A DNA stretch of 64,000 bases from Azophilus sp965220425 (lineage in GTDB: Bacteria; Pseudomonadota; Gammaproteobacteria; Pseudomonadales; Azotimanducaceae), in assembly GCA_965220425.1 (NCBI GenBank), contig OZ244830.1, forward strand, positions 3,038,001 through 3,102,000, read 5' to 3'. Shown here piece by piece: positions 25,051-34,890 of this stretch. The stretch's first letter is position 1; each line of letters begins with the position of its first letter. Made by a program: the position numbers and the translations under genes. Under the pieces are notes generated by a model. It saw only the letters and a list, made by a program, of their open reading frames with translations. It was not told where the DNA came from and did not search any database.

Positions 25051-27462
25051 ATGACCTCGAATCCAATCTCCGGCCTGCCGGTGCTGCCGTTGCGGGATAT
25101 GGTGGTGTACCCCCACGGCGTGCACCCGCTGTTCGTCGGTACCGACAGTTCCATCAAGGCGCTCGATGCCGCAATGGGCGCCGGCAAGAACATCCTGCTT
25201 GTGGCCAAGCGGGACGCCCAGGTCGAGCGGGTAGGGGTCGACGATCTCTTTTCGGTCGGTACGCTGGCAACGATTCTGCAGTTGCTCAAGCTTCCGGACG
25301 GCACCGTGAAAGTTCTCATCGAGGGCGAACAGCGCGCCAGCATCGCGCGGCTGGACTTCGAGGGCGCCTTCATCGTCGCGGACGTCGCGACGGTGGCCGA
25401 GGAGCCGGTGGACGCTGCCCATGTGCAGGAGTCCGTGCAGACGGCCATGTCCCAATTCGAGGATTACGTTGAATTGAGCAAGAAGGTACCGCAGGAAGTG
25501 CTGGCCACGTTTTCCGGCATCGACGATCCGGCAAGGCTGATCGATGCGATCGCCTCCCACATGACCTTCTCCATCAAGGACCGGCAGGCCGTTCTGGAGA
25601 CCTTCGATCTCAAGAAGAGAATTGAACTGGTTTTATCGCTGATGGACAGCCAGTTCGATGTCCAGCGGCTGGAGAAGAACATCCGCGGTCGCGTCAAGAA
25701 GCAGATGGAGAAGAGCCAGCGGGAGTACTACCTCAACGAACAGATCAAGGCGATCCGGAAGGAGCTCGGCGAGATCCATGAAGGGTCCAACGAGATCGAT
25801 CGACTGGCGGCGAAGATCGCCGAAACCGGTTTGCCGAAGGATGCCAGGGACAAGGCGCTCGCCGAGTTGAGCAAGCTGAAACTGATGGCGCCGATGTCGG
25901 CGGAGGCAACCGTGGTGCGCGGCTACCTCGACTGGATGCTGGGCATCCCCTGGAAGAAACGCAGCCGGGTGCGCCGCGATCTGCCACGGGCGCAGGAGAT
26001 TCTCGATGAGGATCACTACGGGCTCGAGGAGGTCAAGGAGAGGATCCTCGAATACCTCGCGGTACAGAGCCGGGTGCGCCGCATGAATGGGCCGGTGCTC
26101 TGCTTTGTCGGGCCGCCGGGTGTCGGCAAGACCTCTCTCGGTGAAAGCATCGCCCGCGCCACGAATCGCAAGTTCGTGCGGGTCGCGCTGGGCGGCATTC
26201 GCGACGAGGCCGAGATACGCGGACACCGGCGCACCTATATCGGCTCCATGCCGGGCAGGATTGTCCAGAAAATGTCCAAGGCCGGCGTCAGCAACCCGTT
26301 GTTCCTGCTCGACGAAGTGGACAAGATGGGCACCGACTTCCGGGGCGATCCGGCCAGTGCGCTGCTCGAAGTGCTCGACGCCGAGCAGAACGGCGCGTTC
26401 AACGACCACTATCTCGAAGTCGACTACGATCTGTCGGACGTTTTTTTCGTCTGCACCTCCAACTCACTGAACATGCCGCCGGCCCTGCTCGACCGCATGG
26501 AGGTCATCCGGCTCCCCGGGTATACGGAGGATGAGAAACTCAATATCGCCAAGCGCTTTCTGGTACCCAAGCACCTGGAGCGCTGCGGTCTGAAAACCGG
26601 CGAACTCACGATCGCCGACAAGGCGATGCTGCACCTGATCCGCTACTACACGAAGGAAGCGGGCGTGCGCGGCCTGGAACGGGAAATCGCCAAGCTTGCG
26701 CGCAAGGTGGTCAAGCGCAAGGCATTGCACCGGGACATCGGCGACATCGCCGTGCGCGCGCAGGATATCGAGGAATACAACGGCGTGCGCCGCCACACCT
26801 ATGGGCTTGCCGAAGAGCGCAACCAGATCGGCATCGTCACGGGGCTTGCCTGGACGGAAGCGGGCGGGGAACTCCTGAACATCGAAGCGCTGGCCGTCCC
26901 CGGCAAGGGCCGGCAGACCACGACCGGCTCCCTGGGCGAGGTGATGCAGGAGAGCATCCAGGCCGCACTCACCTTTGTGCGCAGCCGCGGCGAGGCACTT
27001 GGGGCGCCGGAAGACTTTCACGAGAAGTACGACCTCCACATCCATGTTCCCGAAGGCGCGACACCGAAGGACGGCCCGAGCGCCGGCATCGGCATGTGCA
27101 CAGCCATGGTGTCCGTGGTAACCGGCATACCCGTGCGCGCCGATGTCGCCCTGACGGGAGAGATCACGCTGAGGGGGCGGGTGCTGCCCATCGGCGGACT
27201 GAAGGAGAAGCTGCTTGCCGCCCATCGCGGAGGCATACGCCAGGTGGTTATTCCGGAAGAAAACGAAAGGGATCTCAAAGAGATAGCCGATAACATCAAG
27301 GAGAATCTGACAATCCACCCGGTCAAGTGGATGGATGCGGTCCTCGAATTCGCCCTGGAACGGATGCCCGCGCCCCGGTTCCGCAAGGAACTGGATACGC
27401 CGGTGTCCGGGCCGGTGGTCGACCTCAAGACCGACGAAGAATCAATCGTCAATCCGCACTGA
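25051..27462 (+). CDS. lon: ATP-dependent Lon protease
   Basis: The product is 803 residues. Order: N-terminal LonN substrate domain (about 1-210), coiled coil with REYYLNEQIKAIRKELGE, AAA+ domain with Walker A GPPGVGKTS near residue 355 and Walker B LFLLDEVDKM, and the C-terminal protease with the Ser677-Lys720 dyad in DGPSAGIG and GGLKEKLLAAHRGG. Lon degrades damaged and regulatory proteins in the cytosol. It lies 23 bp after clpX and before hupB, as in E. coli and Pseudomonas. Confidence 0.98.
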   Translation: MTSNPISGLPVLPLRDMVVYPHGVHPLFVGTDSSIKALDAAMGAGKNILLVAKRDAQVERVGVDDLFSVGTLATILQLLKLPDGTVKVLIEGEQRASIARLDFEGAFIVADVATVAEEPVDAAHVQESVQTAMSQFEDYVELSKKVPQEVLATFSGIDDPARLIDAIASHMTFSIKDRQAVLETFDLKKRIELVLSLMDSQFDVQRLEKNIRGRVKKQMEKSQREYYLNEQIKAIRKELGEIHEGSNEIDRLAAKIAETGLPKDARDKALAELSKLKLMAPMSAEATVVRGYLDWMLGIPWKKRSRVRRDLPRAQEILDEDHYGLEEVKERILEYLAVQSRVRRMNGPVLCFVGPPGVGKTSLGESIARATNRKFVRVALGGIRDEAEIRGHRRTYIGSMPGRIVQKMSKAGVSNPLFLLDEVDKMGTDFRGDPASALLEVLDAEQNGAFNDHYLEVDYDLSDVFFVCTSNSLNMPPALLDRMEVIRLPGYTEDEKLNIAKRFLVPKHLERCGLKTGELTIADKAMLHLIRYYTKEAGVRGLEREIAKLARKVVKRKALHRDIGDIAVRAQDIEEYNGVRRHTYGLAEERNQIGIVTGLAWTEAGGELLNIEALAVPGKGRQTTTGSLGEVMQESIQAALTFVRSRGEALGAPEDFHEKYDLHIHVPEGATPKDGPSAGIGMCTAMVSVVTGIPVRADVALTGEITLRGRVLPIGGLKEKLLAAHRGGIRQVVIPEENERDLKEIADNIKENLTIHPVKWMDAVLEFALERMPAPRFRKELDTPVSGPVVDLKTDEESIVNPH

Positions 27463-27478
27463 AGGAGCAAGCGCAGGC

Positions 27479-27507
27479 TTGCAGTGAAAAAACGCTGTTG
27501 GTATAAA
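27479..27507 (+). promoter_or_regulatory. Sigma70 promoter of hupB
   Basis: TTGCAG (27479-27484), 17 bp, TATAAA (27502-27507) in the 129 bp lon-hupB gap. It gives a leader of about 80 nt before the GTG at 27592. Confidence 0.7.
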
Positions 27508-27591
27508 CGCGAGGGCTGATCGTAGTCATCGCATGGTTACAAATTCATCTCGGCAGTCCATCCAAGGATCGCCGTCATTGAGGGAAAACAC

Positions 27592-27864
27592 GTGAACAAA
27601 TCCGAACTCATAGATCGCATCGCATCGGGATCCGATATCTCCAGGGCGGCTGCCGCCAAGGCGCTCGAAGCAACGCTTGACGCCATTACAGACTCGCTCA
27701 AACAATCCGACCCCGTTGCGCTGGTGGGCTTCGGCACGTTTTCGGTCAGAAATCGGGCGGCGCGCACCGGCCGCAATCCCCAGACCGGCGAAACCATCGA
27801 GATCGCCGCGGCAAGGGTACCGGCATTCAAGCCCGGCAAAGCGCTCAAGGACGCCTTGAACTAG
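27592..27864 (+). CDS. hupB: DNA-binding protein HU-beta
   Basis: The product is 90 residues, starting at GTG after GAGGGAAAA. HU is a dimeric, non-specific DNA-bending nucleoid protein. The helical base MNKSELIDRIASGSDISRAAA is followed by the signature VGFGTFSVRNRAARTGRNPQTGE and the arm IEIAAARVPAFKPGKALKD. Its own promoter precedes it and a strong terminator follows, so it is mostly monocistronic. Confidence 0.97.
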   Translation: MNKSELIDRIASGSDISRAAAAKALEATLDAITDSLKQSDPVALVGFGTFSVRNRAARTGRNPQTGETIEIAAARVPAFKPGKALKDALN

Positions 27865-27920
27865 ACGGCGGCCCCGCACCGATTGACATCCCAAAAGCAG
27901 GGACTTCGGCATTTCGTCTA

Positions 27921-27945
27921 AAGGCGCAGCTGCTGCGCCTTTTTT
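27921..27945 (+). terminator. Rho-independent terminator after hupB
   Basis: AAGGCGCAG (27921-27929), loop CTG, CTGCGCCTT (27933-27941), then a further T-run: six T in a row on the plus strand from the end of the stem. It separates hupB from ppiD. Confidence 0.9.
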
Positions 27946-27963
27946 CGTTCCAGGATTCGGATC

Positions 27964-29865
27964 ATGTTGCAGAAGCTTAGAGATCGCACCCAGAGCATGG
28001 GCTTCAAGATCATCGTCGCGGCGCTGGTCTTCGCCCTGGCGTTCTTCGGCTTCGGGGCGTTCAACGTCTTTGCACCCGGCGACCCCGAAGTTGCCAGCGT
28101 CAACGGCGAAGAGATCACCCGAAGCATGGTGGAGGTGGAAACGGAGCGCCAGCGCCGGCGCATCCTGCTGCAACTGGGCGATGAAATGGATCCGCAAGCC
28201 ATCGATCCGCTGGCCCTGCAGCAGGCGTCCGTGGAGCAGTTGATCGTCCGTACGCTGCTCGACCAGGCGATCGACGAACTGGGTTTGCAGGCCTCGCAAT
28301 CCCAGGTGGAAGAAATCGTGGCCAGCGACCCCAATTTCCAGGTGGACGGCCGCTTCAACGAGAATCTCTATCGGCGGGGCGTTTCCGCGCTCGGCTATTC
28401 CGCGCCCGAATACCTTGAGGAATTGGCGGCCCTCTTGAGACTGAATCAATTGAGCCAGACCATTGCCGATACGGCCGTCCTGCCGCCTTGGGAGACGCGG
28501 CTGCTGAACGGCCTGATGAATCAAGCCCGCGATATCGCCTATCTGCCTTTTACGGTCGAACACTTCAGCGAGGGTGTGGAAATCGCACTCGACGAGGCTC
28601 GCATCTACTACGACGAACACGAGGCGGAGTTCATGACCGATGAGGCCGTCGATGTGGCGTACCTGGAACTGAGTTGGCAGGCGCTTCAGGATGACCCGGG
28701 CATCGATATCCACGAGGCACGGGTCCGTAGCGAATACGAGGCCGACAAGGCAAACGCCGGCGGCGAAGAGCTGCGCAGCAGTTCGCACATTCTGTTGCAG
28801 GTTACGGACGAACGCAGCGACGAGCAGGCCAGGAACCAATTGAACGATTTCCGCGAGCGCATCGAATCCGGCGAGTCCTTTGCGGACCTCGCCCGGGAAT
28901 ACTCTGAAGATCCAGGCTCTCAAGCCGCGGGGGGCGAGTTGGGCAGCGTCGGAAAGGGCATATTCGACCCGGATTTCGAGAAGGTGTTGTGGGATCTCGA
29001 AGAGGACGGCCAGCTCTCGGAGCCGGTCAAGACGCAATTCGGCCACCACCTGATCCGGCTCGACGGTGTCGAGATTCGGCCGTACCCGGGTTTCGAAGAA
29101 GTGCAGGCGGATATCGAGCAGCGCCTGCTCGAGGCAGAGGCTCGCGCGTTGTTCAAGGACCGGGTCAGGGAACTCGACAACCTGGCGTTCGAGATGAACG
29201 ATTCCCTGGACGGCATCGCGGAGACCCTCGAACTCGAACAACGCCGAACCGGGGGCGTTACACGTGAATCCGGCGAGGGAATCTTCGTCAACGCCGAGTT
29301 GCGCGATGCCCTGTTCCAGGCCGATGTACTGCTCGACGGCAATAACAGCCCCGCGGTCGAATACACCGACGGTCGAGCCGTCGTGGCGCGGGTACGGGAG
29401 CACTATCCACCGGTAGCCAAGTCATTCGCCGAAGTCGAACAGGCCATTGGCGAGTCGCTGATCGAGCAGGCGGCGCGCCGGGCGCTGTTTGCCGCTCGAA
29501 GCGATGCGCTCAGGCAAATTCGCGACGGCGCGAGCGTGACCGACGTGGCCAATTCGCACGGTCTCGACTGGGAGACGTTTGAGCTCGCTACGCGAGCGGG
29601 CGGCAGGGCGCCCGCGGATGTCCTGTCGGCCGCTTTTGCACTGCCGAGGCCTCCGGAGGGGGGCAGAAGCGTCGGTACAGCGAATCTCGGGGTGGAAGGG
29701 GAGGCTCTGGTAACCGTCACGCGAGTCGTCGACGGCGACCTCGCGGCGGTCTCCGATCAAGAGCTCGAAACCATGCGCGCCTATTTTGCATCCCGGGGCG
29801 GAACTCTGGATTTCGCCGCTTTGCAGGCGGCGCTGGATGCCGATGCGGACATCGAACGGCGGTAG
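27964..29865 (+). CDS. ppiD: Periplasmic folding chaperone PpiD (SurA N-domain, parvulin)
   Basis: The product is 633 residues. One N-terminal membrane anchor (FKIIVAALVFALAFFGFGAF, about 14-33) puts the rest in the periplasm. A SurA-like N-terminal region follows, then a parvulin-type PPIC domain around residues 270-370 (SSSHILLQV, SFADLAREYSEDPGSQAAGGELG, VKTQFGHHLIRL), then a second helical chaperone region. PpiD sits at the Sec translocon and helps early folding of exported proteins. Location after hupB is standard. Confidence 0.93.
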   Translation: MLQKLRDRTQSMGFKIIVAALVFALAFFGFGAFNVFAPGDPEVASVNGEEITRSMVEVETERQRRRILLQLGDEMDPQAIDPLALQQASVEQLIVRTLLDQAIDELGLQASQSQVEEIVASDPNFQVDGRFNENLYRRGVSALGYSAPEYLEELAALLRLNQLSQTIADTAVLPPWETRLLNGLMNQARDIAYLPFTVEHFSEGVEIALDEARIYYDEHEAEFMTDEAVDVAYLELSWQALQDDPGIDIHEARVRSEYEADKANAGGEELRSSSHILLQVTDERSDEQARNQLNDFRERIESGESFADLAREYSEDPGSQAAGGELGSVGKGIFDPDFEKVLWDLEEDGQLSEPVKTQFGHHLIRLDGVEIRPYPGFEEVQADIEQRLLEAEARALFKDRVRELDNLAFEMNDSLDGIAETLELEQRRTGGVTRESGEGIFVNAELRDALFQADVLLDGNNSPAVEYTDGRAVVARVREHYPPVAKSFAEVEQAIGESLIEQAARRALFAARSDALRQIRDGASVTDVANSHGLDWETFELATRAGGRAPADVLSAAFALPRPPEGGRSVGTANLGVEGEALVTVTRVVDGDLAAVSDQELETMRAYFASRGGTLDFAALQAALDADADIERR

Positions 29866-29948
29866 GCAAGGCGTCGTCCGTCGTCGCCTGTGAGTCAATG
29901 CCGCGGAGCGCGGACGCCCGCAAAGCCGCGCGGCGATCCAAACCGGGT

Positions 29949-29977
29949 TTGGTACGCTGATGCAGCCAAGCTAGAAT
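29949..29977 (+). promoter_or_regulatory. Sigma70 promoter ahead of the methyltransferase-rnhA-dnaQ genes
   Basis: TTGGTA (29949-29954), 17 bp, TAGAAT (29972-29977). The family 1 repeat copy C lies between this promoter and the ATG at 30080 and would be transcribed as a hairpin in the leader. Confidence 0.6.
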
Positions 29978-30013
29978 CTACCCCTTTACGGCACCGAGGC
30001 GGCCGGCTTGCCA

Positions 30014-30088
30014 AACCCGCATCGCTCACCAACTTCCTGCTGTGGACGCCGATGCACTCGCGACGTAAGTTGGTGAGCGATGCGGGCT
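30014..30088. repeat. Family 1 palindromic repeat, copy C
   Basis: 75 bp from AACCCGCATCGCTCACCAAC to AAGTTGGTGAGCGATGCGGGCT (arms about 22 bp, almost perfect). The interior TGTGGACGCCGATGCACTCG matches copy B at nearly every base, and the length is identical. The right end contributes the ATG of the downstream methyltransferase gene. Confidence 0.88.
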
Positions 30089-30841
30089 AAACTTGCGCAG
30101 TCATCCACCCCCTGGTCCGACAGCAGCTTCGGGCAGTGGGTTCTTGCCGAAGAAAAACCCCTGCTGGCGGACCTGGTGCGCCGGTTTCACGGCGATACCC
30201 TGATCTGGTCCGGCGCGACGCCGCAAGCCGCCGAAGGCGTCAAGCGTTGCATGGTCCGCAACTGCTTTTACCTGGCCGTCCGGAATACCGAAGTTCATTC
30301 CGGGTTGTCGAGCATGAAGAGCAGTCTGAGCGCGCTCCCCATGCCGAACCGGGCGGCGGACGGCTTCGTTCTTCATCACAGCCTCGAGCTGGAGGACGAC
30401 CCGCGCGAAGCGCTGCGCGAAGTCAGCCGCGTGATCGCTCCCGGCGGCCGTCTGCTGATCTGTGCATTCAATGGGTTGAGCCTCTGGGGATTGCGCGCCC
30501 TGTACGGACGTCTGCACCATGACCTATTCTCAGGCATGCGATTCGTCAATCCATTGCGCCTGCTCGACTGGTTGGCGCTGCTTGGCTTCAAACCGGAAGT
30601 GCGCACCGGTTACCTCGGTTTCGGCCTGCCCGTGAATCTGGGCTGGAACCGGCCTGCGCAGATCCGCGACTGGCTGAACCGGGTACAGCCGCCTACCGGG
30701 GGAATCCTCATTGTCTCGGCATTGAAACAGGTTCACGGCGCCCGCTGGGTAGGACGGCGCGGCGCCCGCGAACAATCTCGCGTAGCGCCGGCCGCGTATC
30801 CGAAGCCAACCGCATGGAAGCCCCTTGAGCGCCGCCGTTGA
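30080..30841 (+). CDS. SAM-dependent methyltransferase, type 11 (YafS-like)
   Basis: The product is 253 residues. The ATG lies in the end of the repeat (first codons MRA). WSDSSFGQWVLAEEKPLL is the usual N-terminal motif of this family, and LPMPNRAADGFVLHHSLELEDDPREALREVSRVIAPGG contains the class I methyltransferase post-motif segments; motif I (glycine-rich) is weak, as in YafS. In gammaproteobacteria a gene of this type precedes rnhA-dnaQ; the substrate is unknown. It overlaps rnhA by 17 bp. The C-terminal 30 residues are basic and low in conservation. Confidence 0.82.
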   Translation: MRAKLAQSSTPWSDSSFGQWVLAEEKPLLADLVRRFHGDTLIWSGATPQAAEGVKRCMVRNCFYLAVRNTEVHSGLSSMKSSLSALPMPNRAADGFVLHHSLELEDDPREALREVSRVIAPGGRLLICAFNGLSLWGLRALYGRLHHDLFSGMRFVNPLRLLDWLALLGFKPEVRTGYLGFGLPVNLGWNRPAQIRDWLNRVQPPTGGILIVSALKQVHGARWVGRRGAREQSRVAPAAYPKPTAWKPLERRR

Positions 30842-31316
30842 GATCTTCACCGACGGCGGCTGCCGGGGCAATCCTGGGCCCGGAGGGTGGGCGGCGCTAT
30901 TGCGATACCGGGACCATAGCAAGGTCGTCTCCGGGGCAGAACCCGACACCACCAACAATCGCATGGAACTCACCGCCGCGATCGAGGGACTCGAACGGTT
31001 GACCAGGTCCTGCCGCGTCGTGCTGTCGACGGACTCCGAATACCTGCGTCGGGGTATCACCGAATGGGTTCCCCGCTGGCGGCGGAACGGCTGGCGCACC
31101 AGTCGGAAAACCGCGGTCAAGAACCGCGATCTCTGGCAGCGCCTGGAAGCTGCCGCAGAGCCCCATCGGATCGACTGGCGCTGGGTGAAGGGGCACAGCG
31201 GCCACCCGGAGAACGAACAGGTCGACCGGGTCGCCAACGAGGCCATCGATGCCCTGAAGAAGCATCCGGAACCCGACGAGGCGACCGGGCACGGTCCGGC
31301 GGTGAGCGGCAGTTGA
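30825..31316 (+). CDS. rnhA: Ribonuclease HI
   Basis: The product is 163 residues, start TTG at 30825 within the methyltransferase end. RNase HI cuts the RNA strand of RNA-DNA hybrids. Active-site residues lie at the same numbers as in E. coli: Asp10 (IFTDGGCRGNPGPGG), Glu48 (NNRMELTAAI), Asp70 (LSTDSEY), His124 (VKGHSGH) and Asp134 (EQVDRVAN). A short low-complexity tail follows. The TGA overlaps the ATG of dnaQ by one base. Confidence 0.97.
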   Translation: MSAAVEIFTDGGCRGNPGPGGWAALLRYRDHSKVVSGAEPDTTNNRMELTAAIEGLERLTRSCRVVLSTDSEYLRRGITEWVPRWRRNGWRTSRKTAVKNRDLWQRLEAAAEPHRIDWRWVKGHSGHPENEQVDRVANEAIDALKKHPEPDEATGHGPAVSGS

Positions 31317-32029
31317 TGCGCCAGATCGTGCTGGACACCGAAACCACGGGCCTGGTACCGGAGCAGGGCCACAGGGTCATAGAGATCGGCGGTGTCGAAC
31401 TCATCGACCGGAAACGCACCGGGACCCACTTTCACACCTACATCAATCCGCAGCGGGAAATCGATGACGGCGCCCTGGAGGTTCATGGGATAACGCGCGA
31501 GTTTCTCGACGACAAGCCGCCGTTTGCGGATATCTGCGCGGAATTCGTCGAATTCGTCCGCGGCGCCGAACTGATCATTCACAACGCACCGTTCGATACC
31601 TCGTTTCTCGACGACGAGTTCTCCAAAATCCCGGGCGCCAATTTCCGCATCGACGATCTTTGCCGGGTAGAAGACTCTCTGGAACTGGCGCGGCGCCGGC
31701 ATCCGGGGCAAAGGAACAGCCTCGATGCCCTGTGCCGCCGCTACGGGGTCGACAATACCGCCAGGAAATTGCACGGGGCTCTCCTGGATGCGGAGATCCT
31801 GGCGGATGTCTATCTCGCGATGACCGGCGGACAGACCGGCATGTTCGCGAACCCTCAGGGGCAGGAAACGCAGGCAGTGGCCACCGAGGAGGAGTTTCCA
31901 CCCCTGCCCGCCGACCGTCCGCGACTGAAGGTGATCAGAGCCAACGCAGAGGAACTGGCGGCTCACGAGGCGATGCTCAAGCGTCTGGGAGACGCCTGCG
32001 TCTGGACGGGAATCCGGCCGAACCAGTAG
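31316..32029 (+). CDS. dnaQ: DNA polymerase III epsilon subunit, 3'-5' exonuclease
   Basis: The product is 237 residues. ATG at 31316 overlaps the rnhA stop. Epsilon proofreads for Pol III. The DEDDh motifs are LDTETTG (Asp7, Glu9), IIHNAPFDTSFLDDEF and the ExoIII region KLHGALLDAEILADVYLAM. The C-terminal part that binds the alpha subunit (RLKVIRANAEELAAHEAML) is present. Confidence 0.97.
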   Translation: MRQIVLDTETTGLVPEQGHRVIEIGGVELIDRKRTGTHFHTYINPQREIDDGALEVHGITREFLDDKPPFADICAEFVEFVRGAELIIHNAPFDTSFLDDEFSKIPGANFRIDDLCRVEDSLELARRRHPGQRNSLDALCRRYGVDNTARKLHGALLDAEILADVYLAMTGGQTGMFANPQGQETQAVATEEEFPPLPADRPRLKVIRANAEELAAHEAMLKRLGDACVWTGIRPNQ

Positions 32030-32158
32030 AGTACGCCTTGGCCGTCCTCCAGCCCCCGGGACGGCGTCCCGATGCCCTCGTGACGCAGATCGCTGAAATG
32101 CGCAGGCCTCTCAGGGGGCACGCTGCGACTTTGCAAATCGATGGAGCAGGAGCCCGGA

Positions 32159-33178
32159 ATGGCTTACGTTTACGAATATCTGGTTTTTCTGGCGCAGGCC
32201 GTCACCGTCGTCGCCGCGATGCTGATCGTTCTTTCCGCGGTCGCATCGCTCGTCGCCAAGAAACGCTCCGTGGCCATGGGGCATCTGGAGGTGACCCGGC
32301 TCAATGACCATCTCGACAGCCTCAGGCAGTGCATCGAGCAGGCAGTGCTTCCGGCGGGCGAGTTCAAGAAAGCGGCCAAGACCGCCGCCAGGAAGAAGAA
32401 ACAGGAGCGGCGGAAGGGCCCGGAGGAGACCGGCCGGCCGGGCCGTGTTTTCACGATCGCCTTCAAGGGGGATCTGCAGGCGAGCGCGGTCACCCAACTC
32501 CGGCATGAGATCAACGCCATCCTCTCGGAGGCCCAAGACGGCGATGAGGTTGTCGCGCGCGTAGAAAGCCCTGGAGGCCTGGTCCACGGCTATGGCCTGG
32601 CCGCTTCCCAACTCCTGCGCGTACGGGAGAAGAACCTGAACCTCGTGGTGGCAGTCGACAAGGTTGCGGCAAGCGGCGGCTACCTCATGGCGGCGGTTGC
32701 GAACCGCGTCATTGCCGCACCGTTCGCGGTCGTCGGCTCCATCGGCGTCGTCGCGCAGATTCCCAACGTGCACCGTCTGCTGAAGAAGAAGCATGTCGAT
32801 GTGGAAGTCCTTACCGCCGGCAAGTACAAACGAACCCTGACCGTACTCGGCGAGAACACCGAAGAAGGCCGGCAAAAGTTCATTGAGGACATGGAGGATC
32901 TGCATGCGCTGTTCCAGGAGTTCGTCGTGGACAAGCGGCCCGGTCTGGATCTGGACAAGGTAGCGACGGGGGAAGCCTGGTACGGCCAACGGGCCATCGA
33001 ACTCAACCTGGTCGACGAGATCATGACCAGCGACGAGTACCTGATGAACCGGTGCGCCGATACCGATGTCTACGAAATACGCTGGGCAGAGCCCAAGAAG
33101 CCGCTGGAAAAGCTGCTCGCCCAGGTAGAAAACAGCGTCGACCGCCTGGTAGGGCTGCTGTTCCGCCGCGCAGGCTGA
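32159..33178 (+). CDS. sohB: Signal-peptide-peptidase-like protease SohB
   Basis: The product is 339 residues. ATG at 32159 has GCAGGAGC six bases upstream; an in-frame ATG at 32141 is possible. A membrane helix near the N-terminus (FLAQAVTVVAAMLIVLSAVASLV) is followed by a basic linker and an S49 peptidase domain: VESPGGLVHGYGLAAS, the nucleophile region VAASGGYLMAAVANRVIAAP and the Lys region VEVLTAGKYKRTLT. SohB is a putative inner-membrane protease with periplasmic domain. Confidence 0.92.
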   Translation: MAYVYEYLVFLAQAVTVVAAMLIVLSAVASLVAKKRSVAMGHLEVTRLNDHLDSLRQCIEQAVLPAGEFKKAAKTAARKKKQERRKGPEETGRPGRVFTIAFKGDLQASAVTQLRHEINAILSEAQDGDEVVARVESPGGLVHGYGLAASQLLRVREKNLNLVVAVDKVAASGGYLMAAVANRVIAAPFAVVGSIGVVAQIPNVHRLLKKKHVDVEVLTAGKYKRTLTVLGENTEEGRQKFIEDMEDLHALFQEFVVDKRPGLDLDKVATGEAWYGQRAIELNLVDEIMTSDEYLMNRCADTDVYEIRWAEPKKPLEKLLAQVENSVDRLVGLLFRRAG

Positions 33179-33250
33179 ACGCTCAGGGACGCGGGATGCC
33201 GGGGTTCCCTGCGCGTCAGCGCCCCAGACCCCGGGGTGGGAACTCCTTTC

Positions 33251-34423
33251 TCAGTCCCGGCGCAAATCCGAGCGGATCGCGATGGGGCTCGGATAACGAA
33301 AGATCACCAGGTAGCTGGAAACCACCAGGGTCAGGACGGTGGCGCCCTGGACGACGTGCGCCGCCTCCTTGCCGAGCAGTCCGGCGGTTATGGCGACCGT
33401 GCTGACCAAGAGCGAGAACTCGGACGCCTGACCCAGGCGGTAGCCAACCTCCCAGCCATCGGCCCGGCTTTCCCCCTGCCAGCGCAGCAGAGCGGAAAAA
33501 ACGCCGGGCTTGATCAGTATCAGCGCAGCGGCAAGCAAACCCGTCGGAAGCGCCACGTCGATAAGGAGACGGACATCGAGCGCCGCCCCCACGGTAAAGA
33601 AGAACAACACCAGGAAGAAGTCCCGCAACGGGCGCAGGCTCTCGGCGATATAGAGGGCGATCGGGCTGGTCGCCAGCGCAACGCCGGCGATGAAGGCGCC
33701 GATAGCGAGAGACAGGCCGGTGGCCGCCGCCAGGCTCGCGAATCCCAGACACCAGCCGATGGCCAGCAGAAAGGTGAATTCGTGAAAGACATCGAACTTC
33801 TTCAGCAGGGGCAGAATCACGAAGCGGACCGCCAACCAGGCGCCGAGTGACAGTAACGGCAGCGAGATCGCTATGGCGCCGAGGTTTGACCGCAGGCTCT
33901 GCGTATCGTCCCCATACCCTGACGCGAACAGCAGGGCGATGATGGCGATGAAGTCCTGGATGAGCAGCAGGCTCACGACGATTTCGCCGATATGGCGGTG
34001 GTGCAGTACCGTCGTCGGCAGCAGCTTGATACCGAGTATCGTGCTTGAGAACGTGACCGCGACGCCGGTGACAATGGCTTCCGCCAACTCGAAGCCGAAC
34101 GCCAGCATGATCGAGAATCCGGCCGCGAAGAACGCGATGCTCGACAGCAGCGCCGTCAGCATGGACTTCATGACCATGTTGTGCAGCTTGGACGGCTGCA
34201 GGTCGAGACCGACCAGGAAGAGCAGGAAGATGATCCCGATCTCCGCTATCTCCGACAGGGTTACGGCATCGGTAACCAGCGCCAGCCCGTGCGGCCCGAG
34301 CAGGCACCCGATGGCGATATAGGCCACGAGCACCGGCTGCCGGCCATACAGCGCCAGCGTCGCCAGCAGGGCGGCCCCGGCGAATATCAGGAAGAAAGAC
34401 TCAAGTAAGTGCGGGTCAGCCAC
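33251..34423 (-). CDS. CPA2-family cation:proton antiporter
   Basis: The product is 390 residues with about 12-13 hydrophobic segments. Motifs of the KefB/KefC-type membrane domain are visible: QPVLVAYIAIGCLLGPHGL, EIGIIFLLFLVGLDLQP, AVTFSSTILGIKLLP, LLLIQDFIAIIALLF and IGAFIAGVALA. There is no C-terminal RCK/TrkA-N domain, so it is a short member without nucleotide gating. The start lies eight bases inside the end of the DUF934 gene, so it may be translated after the reductase genes; the functional link is unclear. Confidence 0.9.
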   Translation of the reverse strand: MADPHLLESFFLIFAGAALLATLALYGRQPVLVAYIAIGCLLGPHGLALVTDAVTLSEIAEIGIIFLLFLVGLDLQPSKLHNMVMKSMLTALLSSIAFFAAGFSIMLAFGFELAEAIVTGVAVTFSSTILGIKLLPTTVLHHRHIGEIVVSLLLIQDFIAIIALLFASGYGDDTQSLRSNLGAIAISLPLLSLGAWLAVRFVILPLLKKFDVFHEFTFLLAIGWCLGFASLAAATGLSLAIGAFIAGVALATSPIALYIAESLRPLRDFFLVLFFFTVGAALDVRLLIDVALPTGLLAAALILIKPGVFSALLRWQGESRADGWEVGYRLGQASEFSLLVSTVAITAGLLGKEAAHVVQGATVLTLVVSSYLVIFRYPSPIAIRSDLRRD

Positions 34424-34890
34424 CTCTCCCTATCCGACGAAATGCTGGTTCCGGTTCGATGACGGAAGCCTGATAGTAATCGGAATAGGGTGCAAGTGTT
34501 GACAGGGCGGTTTCCAGGTTGCGCTCATCGGGCATCAGGAAGCTGGTGATCCCGCAACGGCGCATGTAGTGCAGCATGTCTTCATGAACGTCGCCCGTCG
34601 CCATGATGTCGCCGGCATAACCGTGGCGGCTGCGCAGCAGCACGGCCAGGGAAAGCCCGCGCCCATCGTTGAACGCGGGAAACTCGATGGCAATTCTCTG
34701 CGCGGACAGGAAGCGTTCATCAATGGGTCGATCAACGGCCAGGCGTACGCCCTTGCCGCAATCCGGTGTCCAGTCTTCCGCGTCCACCAGTTCGGGCGCG
34801 GCGGCTGTCACGCCCTGCCGGACCATCGGCGAACCATGGTGGCCCGCCGCGAGCGGCGCCGTGCGAGGGATCTCAAAATTCCCGCTCAAA

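Noticed and set aside
33179..33250. Terminator between sohB and the antiporter gene
   Set aside because: Only short imperfect GC stems without a T-run on either strand.
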